A program made the position numbers and the translations under genes. Of a stretch of 64,000 nt of DNA, positions 28,041 through 35,922 are shown in pieces; position 1 is the first letter of the stretch; the number at the start of each line of letters is the position of its first letter. The DNA is from JAFDZV01 sp964455525 (GTDB lineage: Bacteria > Bacteroidota > Ignavibacteria > OLB7). The stretch is from assembly GCA_964455525.1 (NCBI GenBank), contig CAYVWR010000001.1, positions 310,001 to 374,000 of the forward strand. The letters are read 5' to 3'. Under the pieces are notes generated by a model. That model worked only from the letters and a program-made list of their open reading frames with translations, searched no databases and was not told the origin of the DNA.

Positions 28041-29141
28041 ATGAACAAAGGTTGCCGAATGAAACCCGATAAGACTCTTAGCTACTGGCTGGCAATAGGC
28101 GCAATAATATGGTTATGCTGTGGCTCGCCTGCATGGGCTCAGAACGAAAGCGGTAAGAGACCTATCAACCGGCAGAAGTTTGAGGCGATGGGGTACTGGT
28201 ACAATGCTACTACAGCGATGTACCAGACACGCTACCCCATTATACGGAGCCTGCCACCGCTAAACAGCGGCATGCCTTGGGATATTCTGGGCGCCTACAT
28301 CTACATGGACAGTATTGCAAGGTTTGATGTTCAGGGGCGCACGTTTAAATCCATTGAGAGGTGGACGGATTTATCCCAGAATGACACTTTGAAAGGTCTG
28401 GTTAAGTATCTCTATAAGCTCACCGACTACGACCCGATCGTATTCCGGCAATACCGCGATGAAGTGGACTTGCACAGATGGGACAGATATAAAACCAGCC
28501 TGAACTCTATTGCCGAGCAGGTGAAGAAGAGCTTCTTGAAGGTGGCGCCGAACAATGGGGAACGATTAGCTCTGTATTCGATGATCTATCCTGATTACAT
28601 ACTGAGGATCAAGGTGACGGACATAGACTCGGCTGAACTGAAGAGCCCTATTGTACGGCACAAGTTTCGTGTACGATGCGAGATACTCGACACATTGAAG
28701 GGGCAAAGGATCAGCACCTGCCCGGATCAATTGCTGATGCAGCAGCCTCCTCCTCAGGCTGTTGCCTATACGAATCCTCCTTGCTTTGAATTCCAATACA
28801 CCCATAGAAACTATTGGCCGGGCGGCAGCATTCACCAGAGCGACTATCCGTATCAAACAAAAGATCCGGCGTTCTCAGTCGGAGCCGATAGCGGTTTCGC
28901 CATGCAGGTAGGGCAGGAGGCAATCGTTTTCCTCAGCCATCATGCCTCCGTCGTGGATTCATCATTCGATTATTACGATATAGACTTGGAGCCGGAAGCC
29001 TCATATAATGCATTGCCGATTATTGGCGGGCAGGTTCATGATATAAACAGGGTATGGTCGAATAGCACGACCATGAGTTATGCGGATTGGAGGAACCGTT
29101 TCCTTCAGCTTCGCGAAAAGATACTCACCATGACGTATTGA
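28041..29141 (+). CDS. Exported protein of unknown function
   Basis: A 366-residue protein, counted from the ATG at 28041; an ATG at 28059 directly before KPDKTLSYWLAIGAIIWL is equally good. The signal peptide ends near SPAWAQ. The mature part has no domain I recognise. It contains many Tyr and Trp, a PQYDG-rich stretch before residue 220, a Cys pair (CEILDTLKGQRISTC), and a beta-rich middle (YILRIKVTDIDSAELKS) recalling secreted Bacteroidota proteins. It is the first gene inside the dcd-integrated element, 74 bases downstream of the GTACA palindrome and 31 bases before the metalloprotease gene, so the two may be one operon. Confidence 0.6.
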   Translation: MNKGCRMKPDKTLSYWLAIGAIIWLCCGSPAWAQNESGKRPINRQKFEAMGYWYNATTAMYQTRYPIIRSLPPLNSGMPWDILGAYIYMDSIARFDVQGRTFKSIERWTDLSQNDTLKGLVKYLYKLTDYDPIVFRQYRDEVDLHRWDRYKTSLNSIAEQVKKSFLKVAPNNGERLALYSMIYPDYILRIKVTDIDSAELKSPIVRHKFRVRCEILDTLKGQRISTCPDQLLMQQPPPQAVAYTNPPCFEFQYTHRNYWPGGSIHQSDYPYQTKDPAFSVGADSGFAMQVGQEAIVFLSHHASVVDSSFDYYDIDLEPEASYNALPIIGGQVHDINRVWSNSTTMSYADWRNRFLQLREKILTMTY

Positions 29142-29172
29142 ACTCCTACTCAACTCGCCTAAACCCACCATC

Positions 29173-30324
29173 ATGAAAGAGTTCCGGTTGATCTTTGCCT
29201 GCCTTATAGGTCTTTGCCTCTCTGCCACAGCCAATGCTCAATCAAATACGGTAACCACTCCGCCATGTGAAGATCAATGGTGTAAGGACATGCCGTTCAA
29301 CCTGGGTTTCTGTGATGAGAATGGGAGGGCTGTTCGCAAGTGTTCATCAGATCCGAACAACGAACCAGGATTGCAGCCTTTGAAACAAGCTCTGCCTATG
29401 GTCCTGTGCCCAAGCTTCGACCATAAATTTGTGCAGATAGTGTTCAATCCCAGCAATCCACTTGATCCAAATCCGCTGCCCCCAGCTGTTGTGTTCAATT
29501 GGGGTAATGTTGAAACTCGCCTGAACCAGGCTGCACGCCGATGGGACAACCTTTGCCCACCCCAGGGACCTAATGATGAATACCCGTATTGCTGCTTAAA
29601 AGTATTCTGGTCAAGCAGCCTCAGCGAACTGGGACGCTATCCGGAATCTACAAGAGGCTTTACGGATTTATCCGTGCGCAGGACGCCAGACGGTTGTGGG
29701 GCGGACTGCTCTACGGCCTATATGGTGGTCAACCAGCAAAAGGAGTTTACCAAGCCTGATGCTAATGGTGTCCCTACGAATTTCTTTTATACTGAGCCTG
29801 ACAAGAAAGACGCAATCACCGATGGCTACAATTATGTCAGCCTGTACTCACTCTTCCTCCATGAATTAGGGCATTGGGCTGGTTTCCAGCATGGCGACGA
29901 ATCCGAATGCAACCACGATGGCAGCATTATGCGGAACGGATACCTGGATGAATGGGTAAAAGCTGACCGGGATCTTTCCACCGAGGATGTTTGCATGTTC
30001 AAGAAGCTGTACTGCTGCGAATCCGCAAAGGATCTATCTGACGTAGAGGCAGAACCAGAGCTGGCAGAAGGGCTTTCTTTTGAAGTTATCCCGAACCCCT
30101 CCGCAACTGGAGTGGTTAACATTCAGTTAGGGAAACCTATAACACTACCCGGCACAAAACTCAGAGTTGTAAATACAGCAGGGGAAATACTCCTGGAGCA
30201 AGAAGCTATGAGAGGGGATCAAGTCATTCCCATCGATATCAGCCAGTTACTTCAGGGGATGTATATGGTGCAGATTGTCGGGGGCGGGCGAGTGTATGGC
30301 CGCAACATTATTATTACCAAGTAA
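29173..30324 (+). CDS. Secreted metzincin-type metalloprotease with T9SS tail
   Basis: A 383-residue secreted protease. The signal peptide ends at ANAQ (about residue 23). H230-E-L-G-H234 with H240 (HELGHWAGFQHGDE) is the extended metzincin zinc motif, and SIMRNG (Met253) fits the Met-turn. Residues about 305-383 form a type IX secretion sorting domain: VIPNPSATGVVNIQLG, LRVVNTAGEILLEQEA, DISQLLQGMYMVQIVGGG, ending NIIITK. It should cross the outer membrane by T9SS and be attached to or released from the surface. Ten or more Cys suggest disulfides. It is an unusual cargo for an integrated element. It probably acts on extracellular protein. Confidence 0.88.
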   Translation: MKEFRLIFACLIGLCLSATANAQSNTVTTPPCEDQWCKDMPFNLGFCDENGRAVRKCSSDPNNEPGLQPLKQALPMVLCPSFDHKFVQIVFNPSNPLDPNPLPPAVVFNWGNVETRLNQAARRWDNLCPPQGPNDEYPYCCLKVFWSSSLSELGRYPESTRGFTDLSVRRTPDGCGADCSTAYMVVNQQKEFTKPDANGVPTNFFYTEPDKKDAITDGYNYVSLYSLFLHELGHWAGFQHGDESECNHDGSIMRNGYLDEWVKADRDLSTEDVCMFKKLYCCESAKDLSDVEAEPELAEGLSFEVIPNPSATGVVNIQLGKPITLPGTKLRVVNTAGEILLEQEAMRGDQVIPIDISQLLQGMYMVQIVGGGRVYGRNIIITK

Positions 30325-30702
30325 ACGGCATTGCTCACAAGCTTATAAATAATCAAGAGTTCGATCGTGATCCGCCCATAGGACCAGCACCTTGCCGAGG
30401 TACTGCATCAGCACCACATCTTCCCCGGCCTAGGCATCCCTTAGCACTTTGCCGGCCCTTGTCTTGAACCAGACGGGGCTTGCACACCTCCCCTCCACTT
30501 TCCTATCTTGTTTTTACTAAAAGCCAATCCCGTTTCCGCTGGGTTAACGCGGAATTGTCATATCTAGCCTCAAGCTATATGCTTGCGAGGATTGGATATG
30601 GCAACTCTATTGCCCTAAAGTTGTCCGGATGCGGGTAGCGGTAACGCCCCGGCGGTCCTATTGGCACCGTAGTACATCCGGACTTTTCTTTACTAAAAGC
30701 CA
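30325..30702. other. Structured non-coding segment with direct repeats
   Basis: No gene. TTTACTAAAAGCCAAT occurs near 30513 and again near 30689, about 175 bases apart; the second copy runs into the next start codon. Between them are several inverted repeats, the best being GTCCGGATG (30623-30631) with CATCCGGAC (30675-30683), closed by A- and T-rich flanks. This could be a terminator, a regulatory leader or a small mobile repeat. Confidence 0.45.
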
Positions 30703-31206
30703 ATGAAAACTTCACACTCTTCCGGCTCCGGCGGTATGCTGGAACCGGACGGCAGCCCCCTTGCCACTGTTCGACGGATCTATGAGCTGCTATGGGATGC
30801 AATCCCCTTTCTGAATGCCATCGGGGATTCCTTCCAGGCATTGACGGACGATCCCGCCGATGACATCGCCTCCAGAGCAGCGATTCCCGCGCATGTGAGA
30901 TCACTCCTTGAGAAAGCCGTTCTGGAGGTTGGGGAGCTTAAGCAGCAGATCGAAGCCCTCCTCCGTTTGGAACCTCCCCCTGTTTCATCATCTACCCGCC
31001 CTCCTGATACCCCTCCTATCGATAAGCCTCTATCCGAATCCCTCCGAGATGCCTATTCGGTTCTCCACAGTGTTGCAACGGCGGCTTCCAAGGCGATCAC
31101 CGAGGCGGCCAATCCCGGCTCGTTCCGGCTGGCGCGCAGTCTGAACGTGAGCGTATCGAACATGGGTAGGCTGCTCCGAGGTGCTGGTCTGGTTCCGGAC
31201 CTCTGA
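30703..31206 (+). CDS. Hypothetical protein, helical with Pro-rich linker
   Basis: A 167-residue protein with no recognised domain. Residues 20-90 are predicted helical (VRRIYELLWDAIPFLNAIG; VRSLLEKAVLEVGELKQQIEALL), a Pro/Ser/Thr linker follows (PPPVSSSTRPPDTPP), and a second helical part ends in GSFRLARSLNVSVSNMGRLLRGAG, which could be a DNA-binding helix-turn-helix of the FIS type. The start directly follows the second TTTACTAAAAGCCAAT repeat. A strong terminator lies after it. Confidence 0.55.
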   Translation: MKTSHSSGSGGMLEPDGSPLATVRRIYELLWDAIPFLNAIGDSFQALTDDPADDIASRAAIPAHVRSLLEKAVLEVGELKQQIEALLRLEPPPVSSSTRPPDTPPIDKPLSESLRDAYSVLHSVATAASKAITEAANPGSFRLARSLNVSVSNMGRLLRGAGLVPDL

Positions 31207-31224
31207 TATTCCTCTATCACTGAC

Positions 31225-31257
31225 AAAGCCTTGGCCACAGATGTGGCCAAGGCTTTT
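31225..31257. terminator. Bidirectional terminator
   Basis: A 15-bp perfect inverted repeat (31225-31239 and 31242-31256) built on AAAGCCTTGGCCACA, with A and T tracts on either side. It can serve both the plus-strand gene ending at 31206 and the minus-strand gene ending at 31282. Confidence 0.9.
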
Positions 31258-31281
31258 GTCTATATTGATCGGTAAAACTAG

Positions 31282-32694
31282 CTATTGTTGCTGGAGAGAC
31301 TTCCAGATTTCACTCGCCTGCCGCAGAGTCATAGCAAAGTTAGGAACACAGTCTGCGAATGCAGCATCAATAGGAGCTAGTGGATCAATCCATTCGACTT
31401 TTGCATGTCGTTGAGCTTTTACTTGGTCATGATTGGTAACATCCGCAAGGAATATGATTCCAGGAATCCTTCGTTTTTCTGCACCACCTCCAATAGTGTA
31501 GGTCCTAATTGGGACGATAGGATCACTAAATTTTAGATGTGCATTAAAATCCTCATGATAGCTCCGTTGTAGACATTGCTCAAATGTTTCAAAAGCATCA
31601 AGCTGTCCACAACCAAACTCCCAATGCCCCGGGAAGCGACGTTTGTCGGCATGACGCTGCGCGATTAGAACATATCCATTAGCACGGAAGCATACTGCAA
31701 CACAATGAACTTCTATCAAACCACCTGGCCCACTAAGTACCACCTCAGGTTGCTCTGACTCTGCATCAGCAGAGTTTAGCTCACTAATGACTGACCACAT
31801 CTCCTCTAGTTCTTCACGTCGACCAAGATCATTAAAAACTTTAACAATCTCATCAAGTTTCCCAATAGGACCTTGAGATCGTATCTGGCGAACTATTTCA
31901 TGTTGATGATGTTCATCATATAAGAATGAGGATTTAATCCGTTCCCAATCTTCTTCATACCAGATAATAGGATAATGACGATTATTCCACACTCCTTTTA
32001 GTTGCTCATATGCAACTATCCGGAGCTGCTCATCGAACTTTCCAGAATCACGTGCTCTATCTCTGTACAGGAAATATCCCAGGTTCGCGCTAACGACTAA
32101 GCGCCTAGGAGCAGCAAACTTTGCAATGCGGAAACCAATATCGATATCTGGCCCAAGGAAGTCAACGGCAGTATTACCAGATTGTGGCTGATGGATGATA
32201 AGATTACTATACTTTGGCCCCCTAGAGCTATCCATTACATGGATATCTCCAGGAGGCAAATCGTGAGCCATCGCGCACCAGACAGTTGTTTTTACTGATA
32301 AAATAGTGCGTGTATCTGAAAAGCTTTGATGAATCCGCTCAATAGTGTCCTGCATGACATTATATGCTTTTGTCACACAGTCACGAGCATCCTCTATTCT
32401 GCTGATTCGCAGATAAAAAAGCAGTTCATCACCAACATACTTCCATAAGCGAACACGGGACAGACGTTTTTTAAGGCTGTCCTCAACAAACTCATAGAAC
32501 TTGGTGATAACTAGAGGCCATTTAGCCTGATTGATCGACTTATATAGGGTAGAATTGACTAGATCGAACGAAAAGAAGATATAGAATGAGCTGGTAGCTT
32601 CACGGTTAGTGGGGAGCTCATCCTTATTGCGTGCTAGAGTCTCCCTAGCTTTGTCAATGTATTCTTCTTGCGCTTCATCCTTTATCAAATCCAT
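31282..32694 (-). CDS. Class III nucleotide cyclase fused to a Nudix domain
   Basis: A 470-residue fusion. Residues about 35-240 resemble a class III nucleotidyl cyclase: FYIFFSFDLVNSTLYK gives the first metal Asp44, WKYVGDELLFYL the second (Asp89, Glu90), and FLGPDIDIGFRIAKFA follows as in adenylate/guanylate cyclases and Pycsar cyclases. Residues about 325-460 are a Nudix hydrolase: VAVCFRANGYVLIAQRHADKRRFPGHWEFGCGQLDAFETFEQCLQRSYHEDF. The Nudix box is partly degenerate (RSYHED instead of REUxEE), so hydrolysis may be weak. I chose the ATG at 32694, with GGGG upstream, four bases after the ImmA gene. A signal-nucleotide defence role is inferred from the island context and the pairing. Confidence 0.72.
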   Translation of the reverse strand: MDLIKDEAQEEYIDKARETLARNKDELPTNREATSSFYIFFSFDLVNSTLYKSINQAKWPLVITKFYEFVEDSLKKRLSRVRLWKYVGDELLFYLRISRIEDARDCVTKAYNVMQDTIERIHQSFSDTRTILSVKTTVWCAMAHDLPPGDIHVMDSSRGPKYSNLIIHQPQSGNTAVDFLGPDIDIGFRIAKFAAPRRLVVSANLGYFLYRDRARDSGKFDEQLRIVAYEQLKGVWNNRHYPIIWYEEDWERIKSSFLYDEHHQHEIVRQIRSQGPIGKLDEIVKVFNDLGRREELEEMWSVISELNSADAESEQPEVVLSGPGGLIEVHCVAVCFRANGYVLIAQRHADKRRFPGHWEFGCGQLDAFETFEQCLQRSYHEDFNAHLKFSDPIVPIRTYTIGGGAEKRRIPGIIFLADVTNHDQVKAQRHAKVEWIDPLAPIDAAFADCVPNFAMTLRQASEIWKSLQQQ

Positions 32695-32698
32695 GCGA

Positions 32699-33223
32699 TC
32701 AGCCCCAACTAAATATCCCCAACCATCTTCCACGATTTAGTGCGGCATCCGCAGATACCTGAAAATGTTCAGCAATAGGAGATATGTGATAAGCATCTCC
32801 ATTATAGTTCCGTCGTGCTATTAGTATGAACTCATCACGTGGCATTAGCAAAGCAGCAGCGAATTCGTTGGCCTCATACTCTTCAGTAGTGTAGCCAAAG
32901 CGATAGTAGACTGAATCTGTATATGTACCAACAGATTTCCACTTCTCTTCATCAACTAGATAGCCCATATGTATAAACAAGTGGCCTAGTTCATGAGCAA
33001 TGGAGAAGCGGCGCCGGTTTTCGGAAACCTCTTTGGAAATTAAGATCTGGAATCCATTGCCTTGCTTTTCAATAGAGGCCTCGAATTCTGCCTCATCAAC
33101 CCACTCAATGTTTCCTCGGAGGCGAGCTACCGCCTCTTCCATATCAATCGGAGTAGTTAGCTGACATACATCTCGTACGATCGCAGCTAACCGATCAATC
33201 TGCTCACGTCTAGTGCGTTCCAT
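32699..33223 (-). CDS. ImmA/IrrE-family metallo-endopeptidase
   Basis: A 174-residue zinc peptidase with H77-E-L-G-H81 (FSIAHELGHLFIH) and EANEFAAALLMPRDEF supplying the third ligand. ImmA/IrrE peptidases cleave repressors in response to DNA damage or phage, or act as toxins. The ATG at 33223 follows AAGGGGGA. It lies directly before the cyclase-Nudix gene, and no separate XRE repressor is adjacent, which is unusual: the peptidase may control, or be controlled by, the cyclase product. Confidence 0.85.
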   Translation of the reverse strand: MERTRREQIDRLAAIVRDVCQLTTPIDMEEAVARLRGNIEWVDEAEFEASIEKQGNGFQILISKEVSENRRRFSIAHELGHLFIHMGYLVDEEKWKSVGTYTDSVYYRFGYTTEEYEANEFAAALLMPRDEFILIARRNYNGDAYHISPIAEHFQVSADAALNRGRWLGIFSWG

Positions 33224-33384
33224 GAGATTCCCCCTTGCGGCTAACCAACTTGTTTCTGCATTTCCTATAGAGCTTGACAGCAAACAACTAAGTTTAAAAA
33301 GCCGCACGAATATACCAGTCTACCCTATTCTTCGCAAGAGGAACAGACCGGAACTTTTAGGGCGGTAGAACGTTGAATCTGCGC

Positions 33385-33858
33385 TTACCTGTTCCTGTCA
33401 ACTTTAAGAATCCCCTTCTCCGCAAAGCTGTAGTAACTATCAATCCCGATAATCACATGATCGTAGAGCTGCACCCCCAGATCCTCAGCGATCCGGATAC
33501 ACTTCAGCGTAAAATTGACATCCTCGGGACTTGGCGCAGGCTAGCCGGAAGGATGGTTATGCACCAGCACCACAGCCGAGGCATTCACGATGATAGAGGT
33601 ACGAAAGACCTCCATTGGCCGCAGGTAGATTGCCTCCACCGACCCGATGGCAACCACCTCGAAGCAGAGGATCTTGTTCTGTGCATCAAGATTGATGGCG
33701 ATGAACTTCTCCTTTGTCTCGTTCTGGAGATCGGCGAACAACTCCGCCACGAGCTTGGCATCCGTCAGCCTCTTACCAATCACTTTGTCGTTGATCTTCT
33801 TGATCTTGTATTTGACCTCTATCTCTTTCAGATAGGTGTTCTTTCGAGCTTTCGCCAT
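33385..33858 (-). pseudogene. radC: RadC-like JAB protein broken by an in-frame TAG
   Basis: About 157 codons of a RadC/JAB-domain protein. It begins MAKARKNTYLKEIEVKYKIKKIN and reaches the metal motif HNHPSG, where a TAG (33541-33543) interrupts; the same frame then continues PAPSPEDVNFTLKCIRIAEDLG to a normal stop at 33385. The expected motif is HNHPSGxPxPSxxD, so exactly one catalytic-loop codon is replaced. This is either a recent nonsense mutation or a read-through site. RadC proteins are common on integrative elements; their role is unproven. Confidence 0.85.
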
Positions 33859-33955
33859 GAGTCATGTGGTTTGTTGCCTTCGATCCCGTCGGGGAAACCC
33901 GGCTCTCCCGGTGAGCCGCAATATACGCGGTTTCACTGTCGGGGCAGCCAGGGCT

Positions 33956-34336
33956 TTACCGCTCAGGAGAGCGGGCTTTGTGCTTCCCGTGGCCGTGCTC
34001 GTCCCCTTTTCCTCTCCTGCTCCTCTTCATCCTGTTTCCGGCGTATCTCTTCCCTTCGTCGCCGGGCCTCCTCCTCTTCCTGAAGATGGCCTGTAACGAC
34101 GTATCGAAGTTCTTCGCCCCCACCAGCTTCGCCAGTGCATCCACATAACGCGATGGAATGGTTGACCGCTCCTCCAGACGATACACCGAACGTGCTGTAG
34201 TAATCCGTGCTCCGGTCGAGTTCAGGAGGTTCGCGAACTCGCGGGCGCTGTAGCCGCAGCTCTCCCTGATCCTTTTCAGATCAAGGCCGCTGATACGGCG
34301 ATCGCCGCCATTTCTATCCGATTCGTTGGTGTTCAT
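33956..34336 (-). CDS. XRE-like helix-turn-helix protein
   Basis: A 126-residue DNA-binding protein. ISGLDLKRIRESCGYSAREFANLLNSTGARITTARSVYRLEERSTIPSRYVDALAKLVG is an XRE-type helix-turn-helix region (about residues 15-75). The C-terminal 40 residues are extremely basic (RKRRRPGDEGKRYAGNRMKRSRRGKG). I start at the ATG at 34336 because the in-frame extension upstream looks non-coding. It is likely a regulator of the element. Confidence 0.65.
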   Translation of the reverse strand: MNTNESDRNGGDRRISGLDLKRIRESCGYSAREFANLLNSTGARITTARSVYRLEERSTIPSRYVDALAKLVGAKNFDTSLQAIFRKRRRPGDEGKRYAGNRMKRSRRGKGDEHGHGKHKARSPER

Positions 34337-34868
34337 TGTTGTATGGTAGTGAAAAGCACCCGCACGGGGTGCCCGATCTAGTTCAAAGGATGGCGCCCCA
34401 CTGGGGTTCAGCACCATTTGGGGACGCCAGGAACAGTTTCAGGGCTCAATCCGGATGATTCCTTTCGATTCGGTCATAACCATCATCACCCGGTGTCATA
34501 TGTGCGTCATGGATGAGCCATACATATGAACCATCGTTGCTGGCGGATTTCACCCGACTTCCGGCCCAAATCGCCATTTCAACGCTCATTCAAGGTCGTT
34601 TGCCGTGGGGTTTGGACCGGGATCATGGCCGAATCATTGGCTTGCGGCTGTTCCCACTGGGTTTCAGATCCAGCCGCATGTATATAGGCTCTTCAGCGTA
34701 TCACTCAGTTAAGCAACAGTACCTCACCTTCCTTGTCTCAGCGCAGGAGAAGGCCAGGCACCGGAGAACCCTGGACATATGGAGATTGAGTCTATAGGTG
34801 ATGAAGTCTGAACACGGGACCGAGAAGCACCGGACCTGCAATGATGGTTCACTAGAGACATAAACGAG
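34337..34868. other. Intergenic stretch inside the element
   Basis: About 530 bases without a supported gene. Short open frames lack any domain. It may hold promoters for the regulator at 34336. Confidence 0.4.
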
Positions 34869-35192
34869 CTATGAAGCCCTTCTACCGGCACCGGAGACGC
34901 AGTAGTTGGCGGCAATGGTTTCGATCTCGGACCGATCGAGCACCCGCCGGCGTGCAAGCCAGTTCATTATCTCGGAGCGCCGGAAGTAGAGGCGCTTCCC
35001 CTGCTTGTAGTGCGGAAGTTCCGGCGGCTCGCCGTTGCGGCTACAAGTCTTCTGGTAGACGGCGGACTTGGAGAGGCCGGTAAGCCCGCATACGGCATCG
35101 ATGGCAAGAACTTCGTCGGCCTGCTCGGTGAGAAGGCGCTCGACAGCCTCCAGGCGGCTTTCAATACGGGCGAGGATATGATTCACGGACAT
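34869..35192 (-). CDS. Excisionase-like helix-turn-helix protein
   Basis: A 107-residue protein. Residues 1-30 (MSVNHILARIESRLEAVERLL) form a helix. VLAIDAVCGLTGLSKSAVYQKTCSRNGEPPELPHYKQGKRLYFRRSEIMNWLARRR is a winged MerR/HTH_17 domain of the kind found in Bacteroidota mobilisable-element excisionases (about residues 30-95). I chose the ATG at 35192, with AAGGA upstream; an ATG at 35273 that overlaps the stop of the preceding gene is an alternative. It probably directs integrase orientation or element gene control. Confidence 0.75.
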   Translation of the reverse strand: MSVNHILARIESRLEAVERLLTEQADEVLAIDAVCGLTGLSKSAVYQKTCSRNGEPPELPHYKQGKRLYFRRSEIMNWLARRRVLDRSEIETIAANYCVSGAGRRAS

Positions 35193-35272
35193 GGATAGTG
35201 TTTTCCTTGTAAACAAGTTGATAGTGGTTGTTTGCAAGGGCAAATATGGCACCCGCAGCTCCCCCGATGCCA

Positions 35273-35864
35273 TTACTCTTTCCTACGCTTTAATACGCGC
35301 TCATCGTCAAGGATCTCGTCGATCTTCTCGCTTCCCTTGACCGTTCCGGTTGGAGATTTGAACTGGCGGAGCAGGGTAGCGAACCGCTTGCGGTCAATCT
35401 GGGAGACAGTGCCGTCCTCGTTGCGGAGCTGAATGTGCTTTGACACGAAGTGGTCGATCCGGTCCTTCTCGATGCATCGTTCCTCAATAAGAACGTGGAG
35501 GAGTTTCGCAAGGTCGGTGAGGGAACGGTCCCAGACAAGGACTTCCGAAGTGGTAGAGGGTATCTGAGGAGAGTAGGTAGGTACCGCAGCCTGTTGTTGT
35601 AGGGCTCGTTCCTGCTTGCGGATTTCACCCTTAAAGCCATGCGATCTCCCCCTTCACCTGTGAACCATGAATGAGAAAGGCGCTTTCATCCATACTTGCT
35701 AGATCAGCTTCCAGGTATTGGAGCCGACTCTCACAGTAGTCAAGGTGCTGCTGGGGAGTCTCGACCAGAGTAGCCCATTCTCCATACAGTTGATGGATTA
35801 TATCAATTGTATCCGCAGAAGCAATGCGATGTTTCAGATCATTTACAGCATCTTCATGAGACAT
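35273..35864 (-). pseudogene. RteC-like element regulator, frameshifted
   Basis: Two overlapping reading frames look like one broken gene of about 195 residues. The first part (MSHEDAVNDLKHRIASADTI to VKGEIAWL) ends in a stop at 35631. The second continues one frame over, GFKGEIRKQERALQQQ, then EVLVWDRSLTDLAKLLHVLIEERCIEKDRID, and has no start codon of its own. The second part resembles the C-terminal domain of RteC, an excision regulator of Bacteroides conjugative elements. A one-base change near 35640 would join them. The family assignment is tentative. Confidence 0.65.
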
Positions 35865-35922
35865 ATGATGCTCTTGAGAGATATTCGTGATTACTTACTA
35901 CAAATATGGGAGGCTGGGCGCT

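Noticed and set aside
31282..33223. Standard Pycsar system
   Set aside because: No PycTM or PycTIR effector adjoins the cyclase, and the Nudix fusion and peptidase are not part of described Pycsar loci.
33373..34083. 236-codon plus-strand frame over the radC remnant
   Set aside because: The minus strand encodes a recognisable JAB domain and an HTH protein; the plus frame ends in Ser/Arg/Pro low complexity.
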